Part shown: positions 19,032 through 26,296 of the stretch, piece after piece | Position numbering within the stretch: the first letter of the stretch is position 1 | Layout: the number at the start of each line of letters is the position of its first letter | Assembly (NCBI RefSeq): GCF_016900375.1 | Contig: NZ_JACJKB010000012.1 | Coordinates: forward strand, 1 to 64,000 | Source of the DNA: Collinsella tanakaei | Lineage (GTDB): Bacteria > Actinomycetota > Coriobacteriia > Coriobacteriales > Coriobacteriaceae | Length of the DNA: 64,000 nt | Direction: 5' to 3' | Position numbers and translations under genes: made by a program | Notes under the pieces: model-generated | The model's database searches: none | What the model saw: only the letters and a program-made list of their open reading frames with translations | Told to the model about the DNA's origin: nothing

Positions 19032-21539
19032 TTACTCGTTGTCGCCAGCGGTCATCTGGGTCGCGGAGAGCTCACCCTCGGTCGCGGCGGCAGCATCGGG
19101 CCACACCCAGTTGGTGAAGTCGGGGTGATCGAAGCCCTCGTCCACGGCAAAGTGGAACGCCTCGATGCGGAAGTCCTCCCACTTCTGGATCTGGTCGGCG
19201 AACTTGTCGGCGTCGACCAGACGCAGGGCGTCGGCGCCCAGGGCCCAACGGTCCATGTTGTTGAGGCGCAGCATGTCGAACGGGGTGGTCGTGGAGCCCT
19301 TCTCCTCGTAGCCATGCACGCGGAAGGACTTGACACCCGGGCGATCCCACAGGATGCGGTGGATGGTGCCCTCGTAAGCGTGGAAGCAGAAGAGGACCGG
19401 CTTGTCGCCATCGCCGAAGAACTCGACGAAGCGCTCGTCGGAGATAGCCTGGTCGTTGTCGGCGAGGCTCTGGATCTTCAGCAGGTCGACGACGTTCACG
19501 AACCAGACCTTGATGCCGAGCTGCTTGAGCAGATCGGTCGCGGCCAGGGCCTCCATAGTCGGCACGTCGCCGCAGGTGGCGATCACGAGGTCGGCGTCCT
19601 CGAGGCTGTCAGCGGTGCAGGCCCAATCCCACACGGCCAGGCCCTCCTCGAGCTCAGCCTTGGCGTCGTCGACGGTGATGAAGGTCGGCGCGGGCTGCTT
19701 GCCGCAGAAGATGGCGTTCACGCAGTTGGTGGACTGGTACACGCGCTCGGCCACGGCGAGGGCCATGTTGGCGTCGCACGGATAGTAGGCGTTCACGACG
19801 TGGGTGTCGTTGGCCTTGTTGAGCAGCAGGTCGATGAAGCCGGGGTCCTGGTGAGAGAAGCCGTTGTGGTCCTGACGCCACACGTGGCTCGTCAGCAGGA
19901 TGTTCAGGCCGGCGATGGGCTCGCGCCACGGAATCTCGCGAACGGTCGCCTCGAGCCACTTGCAGTGCTGGTTGACCATGGAGTCGACCACGTGCACGAA
20001 GGACTCGTAGGTGCTCCACACGCCGTGACGGCCGGTGAGCAGGTAGGCCTCGAGGAAGCCCTCGCACTGGTGCTCGGAGAGCTGCTCGATAACCTTACCG
20101 GAGGTGGACAGCAGCTCGTCGTTGTCGGCGTCGGCGTGGTAACCGGCCTCCCACTGCTTCTTGGTCACCTTGTAGGCATCCTGCAGGCGGTTGGAAGCGG
20201 TCTCGTCGGGGCCGAAGATGCGGAAGTCGTCGTTGGCAGCCAGGACGTCGGCGGTGTAGGCGCCGAAGACGCGCGCGGCCTCGGTGGAGCCCCAGCCGTG
20301 GCCCTTCTCGGCAACCGGCACCTCATGGGCGTGGATGTCGGGAAGCACGAGGTCCTCGCGGATCTTGCCGCCGTTGGCGTTGGGGTTGGCGCCGATGCGC
20401 AGGTCGCCCTTGGGCATGAAGGCGGTCACCTCGGGACGGATCTGCCCCTCCGGGGTGAAGAGCTCCTCGGGCATGTAGGAGCGCAGCCAGGCGCGCAGCA
20501 CGCGGAAGTGCTCGTGGGTGTCGTTGGCGCTCGCCAGCGGCACCTGGTGGGCACGCCAGGAGTCCTCGGTCTTCTTGCCGTCGATGTGCTTGGGGCACGT
20601 CCAGCCCTTGGGGGTGCGGAAGATGATCATCGGGTAGACCGGACGGGTCTCGACGCCGGTTTCGGCGCGGGTCTTGATGTCGCAGATCTCGTTGAAGACA
20701 TCCTCGAGCAGGTTGGCGAAGCGCGCGTGGATGGACATGTGCGGCTCGTTGTCGAAGCCGGCCATGAAGAAGTGCGGCTTGTAGCCCATGCCCTCGAAGA
20801 ACTTGGTGAGCTCCTCATCGGAGATGCGGGCGAGGATGGTCGGGTTGGCGATCTTGTAGCCGTTGAGGTGCAGGATCGGCAGCACGATACCGTCGGTCTT
20901 GGGGTTCACGAGCTTGTTGGACTGCCAAGAGGTGGCCAGAGCGGCCGTCTCGGCCTCGCCGTCGCCCACCACGGCGACCGCGAGCAGGCTCGGGTTGTCC
21001 ATGACGGCGCCGAAGGCGTGGGACAGGGTGTAGCCCAGCTCGCCGCCCTCGTGGATGGAGCCGGGGGTCTCGGGAGCGAAGTGGCTCGGGATGCCGCCGG
21101 GGTAGGAGAACTGGCGGAAGAACTTCTGCAGACCGGCCTCGTCATCGGTGATGTCGGGACGGATCTCGCGGTAGGTGCCGTCGAGCAGGGACTGCGCGGT
21201 GCCGGCAGGGCCACCGTGACCAGGGCCCATGAGGAACACGGCGTTCTGCTGGTGATCGGCGATGAGGCGGTTCACGTGGCCGAACAGGAAGTTGATGCCC
21301 GGCGTGGTGCCCCAGTGGCCAACGAGACGGTGCTTGACGTCCTTGCGGCCGAAGTCGCGGGTCTCGCCGGTCTTCTCGTCAACCCAGTCCTTCTTCATGA
21401 GGGGGTTGGAACGCAGGTAGATCTGACCGACGGAGAGGTAGTTGGCGCAGCGCCAGTACTTCTCTACACCGGAAAGGGCGTCAGTGCTCACCGGAGCGTT
21501 GAGCTTCTTCCACGGAGTTCCGATCACGGGGTTGGACAT
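19032..21539 (-). CDS. xfp: phosphoketolase
   Basis: Phosphoketolase is a thiamine-diphosphate enzyme that splits xylulose-5-P (and often fructose-6-P) with phosphate into acetyl-P and glyceraldehyde-3-P or erythrose-4-P. The 835-aa protein shows [48 protein letters not shown], the TPP motif [30 protein letters not shown] and the C-terminal [19 protein letters not shown] block. Length fits the family. GGAGGAG lies before the ATG. The gene is monocistronic; a LacI-type operator candidate overlaps its promoter and a LacI regulator gene lies 825 bp upstream. It gives a route to acetate and ATP in a fermenter. Confidence 0.96.
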   Translation of the reverse strand: MSNPVIGTPWKKLNAPVSTDALSGVEKYWRCANYLSVGQIYLRSNPLMKKDWVDEKTGETRDFGRKDVKHRLVGHWGTTPGINFLFGHVNRLIADHQQNAVFLMGPGHGGPAGTAQSLLDGTYREIRPDITDDEAGLQKFFRQFSYPGGIPSHFAPETPGSIHEGGELGYTLSHAFGAVMDNPSLLAVAVVGDGEAETAALATSWQSNKLVNPKTDGIVLPILHLNGYKIANPTILARISDEELTKFFEGMGYKPHFFMAGFDNEPHMSIHARFANLLEDVFNEICDIKTRAETGVETRPVYPMIIFRTPKGWTCPKHIDGKKTEDSWRAHQVPLASANDTHEHFRVLRAWLRSYMPEELFTPEGQIRPEVTAFMPKGDLRIGANPNANGGKIREDLVLPDIHAHEVPVAEKGHGWGSTEAARVFGAYTADVLAANDDFRIFGPDETASNRLQDAYKVTKKQWEAGYHADADNDELLSTSGKVIEQLSEHQCEGFLEAYLLTGRHGVWSTYESFVHVVDSMVNQHCKWLEATVREIPWREPIAGLNILLTSHVWRQDHNGFSHQDPGFIDLLLNKANDTHVVNAYYPCDANMALAVAERVYQSTNCVNAIFCGKQPAPTFITVDDAKAELEEGLAVWDWACTADSLEDADLVIATCGDVPTMEALAATDLLKQLGIKVWFVNVVDLLKIQSLADNDQAISDERFVEFFGDGDKPVLFCFHAYEGTIHRILWDRPGVKSFRVHGYEEKGSTTTPFDMLRLNNMDRWALGADALRLVDADKFADQIQKWEDFRIEAFHFAVDEGFDHPDFTNWVWPDAAAATEGELSATQMTAGDNE

Positions 21540-21741
21540 GTGCTCCTCCTTTTTCCATCACGCCGAGCGGTATGCCCGACGGTTACGGTACGCAACCTTG
21601 TTGATGAGGACGTGCGGTGTGGACGGGCGGAACCGGCCGGCGCGCGAACGCAGGCAGGGGTTCCGCATCCGCGCGCGCGGCTCGCGGGGTTTACCACCCG
21701 CGGACCCGGCCAGATTCCGCCTGTCCAGCACATCCAAGGAC

Positions 21742-21767
21742 AGTATAAGTGGTAAAACGTTTTATCG
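21742..21767 (-). promoter_or_regulatory. phosphoketolase promoter with palindromic operator
   Basis: On the transcribed strand a -10 TATACT (21742-21747) is preceded by the perfect palindrome TAAAACGTTTTA (21753-21764), which fills the -35/-10 spacer. The A/T-flanked central CG fits LacI-family operators. The neighbouring LacI-type protein is the obvious candidate repressor. Confidence 0.55.
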
Positions 21768-21769
21768 TT

Positions 21770-22144
21770 TCGAAGTTTTTCCGCCTTGTTTCGTAAAGGT
21801 TCCATCAAGAGCGCCGGCGTCTTCCGTGGCAGAGCAGCGAAAACGGTCCGTTTTGGCCCCTCTGTTCGGGCGTAGTCGCACCGTCTCGAAAAACGCCCCT
21901 GTTTATCAGGTGTTTTGCGAAGGGGAAGCCCAGTCTCGAAGCCGCCTGATTATTCAAAGAATCCGAGGTAGAAGATGGGTTTTTGCCAATTGAGCCGAAT
22001 CTTGCCGTGCTGTCAGAATGCGCCGTCGCAATTCCTCCATATTGCCAACCGTTTATCTCTTGTTTACTACCGTTCACCTCGAAGAAGCCAAAGCGGACAG
22101 ACAGCTCCGCGCGCAAGGCGCCCTGAAGTCGATAAGCCGAACAG
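21770..22144. other. lower-GC intergenic stretch, no clear gene
   Basis: This segment lies between the phosphoketolase promoter and the second 163-bp element. A minus-strand open frame runs from 22305 down to 21805, but its start is inside the element's terminal repeat, it has no ribosome site, and no family is recognised. It is AT-richer than neighbours and may be a leader, ncRNA or old insertion. Confidence 0.35.
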
Positions 22145-22307
22145 GTATGAAGCCCGTTTTCAGCGAATCCCATCCCGCTTGGCAGGCAGGGCCTCGAAAT
22201 GCGCGGAACGGCAATCTGGTTTCCGCAGGTAGAAACGTTGCCGATTACGCACCGAAGGCAGACTACTCCCCCATCCGCGAAAGATTCGCTGAAAACGGGG
22301 TTCATAC
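22145..22307. repeat. 163-bp element with 24-bp terminal inverted repeats, copy 2
   Basis: The ends GTATGAAGCCCGTTTTCAGC... and ...GCTGAAAACGGGGTTCATAC are inverted. The core TTTCCGCAGGTAGAAACGTTGCC aligns with copy 1 at 8657. It lies downstream of the LacI gene. Confidence 0.85.
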
Positions 22308-22364
22308 GTCGACCTTCTTGCTAATTTCGGGAGTTCTGACGCGAGAGGCCCTTTAAATCCCGCC

Positions 22365-23381
22365 CTATCGCAGCGGCGCCACGCTCTCTTTAATAACAAG
22401 ATGGGGCTTGAGCACCCGCTCGATCGGATCGGACGACGGGTTATCCAAGCGTCGCGTCATGAGACCCACGGCGTGGTGCGAAAGCTCGCCGACATTCTGC
22501 TCGATGGAGGTGAGCGTGGGCTCGAACAGCGCATCGGCCGCGCTGTTGTCGTAGCTCACAAGCGAGTAGTCGCGCGGCACGCGGCGCCCGCTCTCGTGCA
22601 CGCGCTTGAGCAGGCCGAGCGCGATGTTGTCGGAACTGGCGAACACCGCCGTCGCGTCGCTTTGCAGCACGCCCGCAGCCGCCTCGTATGCGCTCGAGAT
22701 GTAGTACTCGGTCTCGAAGACGAGCGACATATCGGGTTCGAAGCCCGACTCGCGCAGGGCGCGCAGATAGCCGCTCAGGCGCTTGCGGCCCGTGATGGTC
22801 TTGGCGGCGTTGACCATGCAGGCGATGCGCCGATGGCCCATCTGCAGCAGGTAGCGCGTCGCCATGTAGCCGCCGAGTTCGTGATCGAACAGCACCTTGT
22901 CGCATGACAGCTCGTCGACCACGCGGTCGACCATCACGTAGGGCACGGGCAGGTTCACAAGCTCATCGTAGAGGGCCTGGTTGTCGGGCACCTCGTCGCC
23001 CACGACCAGGAACATGCCGTCGACGCCGCGGGTGACCAGCAGATTCAACAGGTCGATATCGTTTTCGGGCAAGCCGTCCGAGTTGGTGATGAACAGGGCG
23101 TAGCCCGCCGCGCGGCACCGTTGCTCGAGATTCTTGGCGAGCGACGAGAAGAAGCGGCTCTCGATGTTGGGCACGATAAGGCCGAGCGTCTTGGACTGCT
23201 GCGTCACCAGACTGCGCGCGATCTGGTTGGGAATATAGTGCTCGCGCGCCGCGACCTCCTTGATGCGGCGGCGATTCTCCTCGGAGATGCGGCAGGGTCG
23301 GTTGTTGAGCACCAGCGACACCGAGGCGGGGGAAAGACCCACCTCGCGCGCGATCTGCTTGAGTGTCACCTTGTTGGCCAC
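22365..23381 (-). CDS. LacI-family transcriptional regulator
   Basis: The 338-aa protein has an N-terminal LacI helix-turn-helix (VTLKQIAREVGLSPASVSLVLNN, residues 4-26), the hinge region, and a periplasmic-binding-protein-like effector domain with TLGLIVPNIESRFFSSLAKNLE, GVDGMFLVVG, RRIACMVNAAKTITGRKRL and the AVFASSDNIALGLL segment. The GTG start at 23381 has GGAG about 10 nt upstream. It is divergent from the Gx-transporter gene and upstream of phosphoketolase on the same strand, so either is a plausible target. The effector is unknown. Confidence 0.92.
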   Translation of the reverse strand: MANKVTLKQIAREVGLSPASVSLVLNNRPCRISEENRRRIKEVAAREHYIPNQIARSLVTQQSKTLGLIVPNIESRFFSSLAKNLEQRCRAAGYALFITNSDGLPENDIDLLNLLVTRGVDGMFLVVGDEVPDNQALYDELVNLPVPYVMVDRVVDELSCDKVLFDHELGGYMATRYLLQMGHRRIACMVNAAKTITGRKRLSGYLRALRESGFEPDMSLVFETEYYISSAYEAAAGVLQSDATAVFASSDNIALGLLKRVHESGRRVPRDYSLVSYDNSAADALFEPTLTSIEQNVGELSHHAVGLMTRRLDNPSSDPIERVLKPHLVIKESVAPLR

Positions 23382-23459
23382 GGCAGCTGCGCTCCTTCAG
23401 ATCGTACAGGTTGTAACCCGGGCAATCGTGCATTGGTTCTTATACCACCGAGTGTTCTC

Positions 23460-23465
23460 TATAAT
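23460..23465 (+). promoter_or_regulatory. TATAAT -10 box giving a probable leaderless mRNA
   Basis: A consensus TATAAT ends 7 nt before the ATG at 23473, with no ribosome site between. Transcription would start at or next to the start codon. No good -35 is visible. Confidence 0.6.
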
Positions 23466-23472
23466 AACCAGC

Positions 23473-24012
23473 ATGATGGAACGAAACGATGGAAAACTAC
23501 AACCCCCGATGACGCCGGGCCAGCGAGCGGCATGTTATGGGCTGCTGACTGCCCTGGCGCTTTGCGCCGGCTACCTCGAGATGCTCGTGCCGCTGCCGGT
23601 GGGTATACCGGGCGTCAAGCTGGGCCTTGGCAACGCCGTGGTGCTGTTCGCCCTCGAGCGCATGGGCGCACGCCCGGCGTTCTACCTCATGCTCGCCAAG
23701 ATCCTGTGCTCGGCGCTTCTGTTCTCCAATCCCCAGGTGCTCATGTTCAGCCTTGCCGGAGGCGTCGTGTCGTGGGCGATCATGACCGCCGCCGTCCGCT
23801 GGACCCCGCTTTCGGTGGTCGGCGTATCGGTGCTGGGAGGCGTGGCGCACAATGCCGGCCAGCTCCTGGTCGTGGCACTTGTGCTCTCGACGCGAACCGC
23901 CCTCGCCGTGGCGCCGGTCCTGGGCATCTCGGGCGTGATCTGCGGAGCCATCATCGGTTTGATCTTGCGCGGCGTGTTGGCGGCGATTCCCGAAGGAGCA
24001 TCCCGTGGCTAA
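23473..24012 (+). CDS. Gx-transporter family membrane protein (EetB-like)
   Basis: The 179-aa protein is highly hydrophobic, with five to six membrane spans, and shows the family pattern IPGVKLGLGNAVVLFAL, MFSLAGGVVSWAIM, VSVLGGVAHNAGQLLVVAL and GISGVICGAIIGLIL. The Pfam family is named for heptaprenyl diphosphate synthase component I, but members behave as integral membrane proteins and include EetB of the Listeria flavin-based extracellular electron transfer locus. The ATG follows a -10 box directly, suggesting leaderless translation. It overlaps the apbE start by 8 bp, so the two act together. Confidence 0.85.
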   Translation: MMERNDGKLQPPMTPGQRAACYGLLTALALCAGYLEMLVPLPVGIPGVKLGLGNAVVLFALERMGARPAFYLMLAKILCSALLFSNPQVLMFSLAGGVVSWAIMTAAVRWTPLSVVGVSVLGGVAHNAGQLLVVALVLSTRTALAVAPVLGISGVICGAIIGLILRGVLAAIPEGASRG

Positions 24013-25075
24013 GAGCATCGGCATGAAACCGACGTTGAGCAGGCGACAGGCACTCGGATGCTGCCTCTCGCTCGCCGTGGGATGCGCGGCCGCCCTTGCG
24101 GGCTGCACGGCGGGCACGGGCAGCAGCGCAGGCGGCGCGCGCAGCGACATCGACCCTGTCAACGGATCGACCTTCGCCTTCGACACCTATTGCAGCTTTA
24201 CCGTCTACGGCGACCCAAATGCACTCGCCCTTCTGAGCGAGGAGTGCGCGCGCTACGACGCCCTGCTCAACGCATACGACGAGGCGAGCGACATCGCGCG
24301 CATCAATGCGGCGGCAGGCGCGCCGGTGGAGGTCGACCCCGACACCGCCGATGTCATCGCGCAGGCGCTCGCCTACTGCGAGCAGGCAGACGGCCTGTTC
24401 GATATCAGCATCGGTGCCGTATCGTACCTGTGGGATTTCGACGAGGGCATCCGACCCTCAGATGACGAGATCGCCGCCGCCCTGCCGCACGTGAACTGGC
24501 GCGGCGTGCACGTGGACACCGAGCGCGCGACCGTGCAGCTGGATGACCCCGAAGCGAAGCTCGACTTGGGCGGCATCGCCAAGGGCTACGTCGCCGACCG
24601 CCTAGTCGAGCTGCTGCGCACGCAGACAGACGCCACCGCGGCCATGATCTCCCTCGGTGGCAACATCGCCCTGTTCGGCACGAAGCCCGACGGCAGCCCC
24701 TGGGCTATCGGCGTGCGCGACCCCAACGACCCGGGCGGGAACACCATCGTGGGCACGGCGCGCCTTGACGGCGAGGGGTCCGTGGTGACAAGCGGCCTAT
24801 ACGAGCGCACCTTCGAGCTGGACGGCGTGACCTATTGGCACATCCTGGACCCGCGCACCGGCATGCCCGTGGCAACCGACACGGTGAGCGATACGGTCGT
24901 TTGCCCCTCTTCGACCACGGCCGACGCCCTCTCCACCACGCTGTTCGTGGCGGGCAGCGCGCGCGGGCGCGAGATCGCCGACGCGCACGACGACACGGCG
25001 GCGTACTTTTTGCTGCAAGATGGCGGCACTGCGGAAAGCTCCCGCTGGCAGGAACTCACGGACTTCGAAGCGTAG
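24005..25075 (+). CDS. apbE: FAD:protein FMN transferase ApbE, lipoprotein
   Basis: ApbE covalently attaches FMN to Thr/Ser of extracytoplasmic redox proteins. The 356-aa protein has a signal peptide with twin-Arg-like SRRQAL and lipobox LAGC, so it is membrane-anchored outside. Family blocks are FDTYCSFTVYG, YDALLNAYDEASDIARIN, FDISIGAVSYLWDF, LDLGGIAKGYVADRLVE, ISLGGNIALFG, the TSGLYER segment, HILDPRTGMPV and SSTTADALSTTLFV. Start is GTG at 24005, preceded by GAAGGAGCATCCC inside the upstream gene. No FMN-acceptor protein is adjacent. Confidence 0.95.
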   Translation: MAKSIGMKPTLSRRQALGCCLSLAVGCAAALAGCTAGTGSSAGGARSDIDPVNGSTFAFDTYCSFTVYGDPNALALLSEECARYDALLNAYDEASDIARINAAAGAPVEVDPDTADVIAQALAYCEQADGLFDISIGAVSYLWDFDEGIRPSDDEIAAALPHVNWRGVHVDTERATVQLDDPEAKLDLGGIAKGYVADRLVELLRTQTDATAAMISLGGNIALFGTKPDGSPWAIGVRDPNDPGGNTIVGTARLDGEGSVVTSGLYERTFELDGVTYWHILDPRTGMPVATDTVSDTVVCPSSTTADALSTTLFVAGSARGREIADAHDDTAAYFLLQDGGTAESSRWQELTDFEA

Positions 25076-25187
25076 GCGCTTGGTGGCAAGCTGACCGCCC
25101 AAACCAAGGGGTGCGGTCGAAGATATGTCCACGCGGCGCCCTACGATGCCCTCAGTACGAACATATGATCGATACGAGGAGGACATC

Positions 25188-25511
25188 GTGACCGGGTATC
25201 CAAGACGTGCATCGTTGGCGGGACGCTGCGGCATCCCTTCCGAAAACGACCGCATCTACGTCCGCGTCGACATGGCAACGGAGTCGCTCTCCCCAACCGA
25301 CCGGGGCAAGCACCCGGTGCGCATCTGGTGGCCCGACGGCAGGTCCTGGAATATCGAGAGCGTCTACAGCGTGCGCAGTTTTGGGCGGGAGGTCTTCGGC
25401 AACCTCTGCCTGAAGTGGACCGTCTGCATCTGCCGCGCACCCAAGGTGATCTGGTGGGAAGGCGGGCGCTGGTTCGTGGCGAAGCGCAGCGGCGTGGCGG
25501 CGAGGCCGTGA
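25188..25511 (+). CDS. hypothetical protein, 107 aa
   Basis: The GTG at 25188 has AGGAGG 5 nt upstream, which decides the start over the in-frame ATG at 25125. The product is basic and tryptophan-rich, with segments ENDRIYVRVDMATES, KHPVRIWWPDGRSWNIE and RAPKVIWWEGGRWFVAKR, and no membrane span or signal. I recognise no family. The compact beta-rich look could be a small nucleic-acid or protein-binding module. It is followed by a possible structured RNA. Confidence 0.7.
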   Translation: MTGYPRRASLAGRCGIPSENDRIYVRVDMATESLSPTDRGKHPVRIWWPDGRSWNIESVYSVRSFGREVFGNLCLKWTVCICRAPKVIWWEGGRWFVAKRSGVAARP

Positions 25512-25679
25512 CGCGCGCCCGGCAGGAGTCCGTCCGACCGGAACGCCCGTAGTATCCGCTCGCGGTGGGATTCGAACCGCCCGAGAAGTCATTCGCGCGG
25601 CGGAGGCGAGCATTCGCGCCGCACCCGTTGAGCCGCGGCGGGCGCTTTACTACGGTACATGCAAGACGACTTCCCGCCG

Positions 25680-25805
25680 TTTAATCATGAACGCTGTGCG
25701 CGAGGACGTCCTCGAGCTGAGGTAGCAGAGCCAGCCTGCATCCGACGGGATGCCGAAGACGCGAGACCGGGCCCGGGCGAGGGAGATCCCCCGCCCGGGC
25801 CTTTC
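25680..25805 (+). ncRNA. candidate structured small RNA ending in a terminator
   Basis: The stretch holds the palindrome GAGGACGTCCTC, a tetraloop hairpin GCATCC-GACG-GGATGC (about 25738-25754) and a very strong terminator stem GGCCCGGGCG/CGCCCGGGCC (25770-25779 with 25792-25801) followed by TTT. No gene needs this terminator closer than 250 bp upstream. It could be an sRNA, a leader, or an extended terminator. The rest of the 388-bp gap before tRNA-Arg holds only a tRNA-like relic described under rejected items. Confidence 0.4.
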
Positions 25806-25899
25806 GCGTTCGACGCGGCGGCTCATCAACACGATTCTTTTCTGCAATCGCACGTCCGCGAGCGCTGGCTCTCCCGTTCTGCTAGAATGCTCGTTACTT

Positions 25900-25975
25900 G
25901 CCTCCGTAGCTCAGGGGATAGAGCACCGCTCTCCTAAAGCGGGTGTCGACGGTTCGAATCCGCCCGGGGGCACCA
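25900..25975 (+). tRNA. tRNA-Arg (CCU)
   Basis: A complete cloverleaf is visible: acceptor GCCTCCG with CGGGGGC, D-arm TAGCTCAGGGGATAGAGCA, anticodon loop CTCCTAA (CCU), T-arm GGTTCGAATCC, discriminator A and encoded CCA at 25973-25975. A possible -10 TAGAAT lies at 25883-25888. Confidence 0.97.
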
Positions 25976-25984
25976 GTGAGCATG

Positions 25985-26008
25985 ACGGCGTCGCACAAGC
26001 GGCGCCGT
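25985..26008 (+). terminator. terminator after tRNA-Arg
   Basis: A 10-bp stem ACGGCGTCGC/GCGGCGCCGT with an ACAA loop is followed by TT, 9 bp past the tRNA. Confidence 0.7.
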
Positions 26009-26030
26009 TTCTGGTTTGTGAGTCCAATCG

Positions 26031-26055
26031 GCGGATTCGGGCCGTCGACACCCGC
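26031..26055 (-). repeat. inverted partial copy of tRNA-Arg
   Basis: These 25 bases are the reverse complement of tRNA-Arg positions 25939-25963 (anticodon stem through T-arm) with two mismatches in the T-loop. The 320-bp gap from tRNA to the SLH gene otherwise holds only the tRNA terminator and a second GCGGGTGTCG motif near 26076. Confidence 0.8.
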
Positions 26056-26296
26056 GCCACCATTTTCCCGCGGGTGTCGTTTTCGACTTCAGCGTAGCGG
26101 GTTTATTCTTCGGCCATTGCCCCATGGATTGCAAGCAGTCTAGAACGCCTGCCGACTCATGCCATGTTGCGCAACTTCCCTTCTCGTCCCACCTGCAGAA
26201 TGAGAACAACGAGGGAGATGCAGCCCCTCCGTATCTCCCGAACCGCCTTGAACGTAGAGGCAGAATCGAGCGGGAAGCGAGAGGAAGGAAGATGCC

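Noticed and set aside
18906-21755. 949-codon open frame opposite the phosphoketolase gene
   Set aside because: High-GC codon bias of the real gene leaves the antisense frame free of stops; the Val/Gly/Leu-rich low-complexity reading has no family and no ribosome site.
23497-24186. minus-strand open frame over the EetB-like gene
   Set aside because: Full overlap with a recognisable membrane-protein family on the plus strand, and no ribosome site.
25555-25660. tRNA-like GGCGGTTCGAATCCCACC on the minus strand with CCGTAGTA/TACTACGG outer pairs
   Set aside because: The T-stem has mismatches, no acceptor or anticodon stem can be assembled; at best a decayed tRNA relic.
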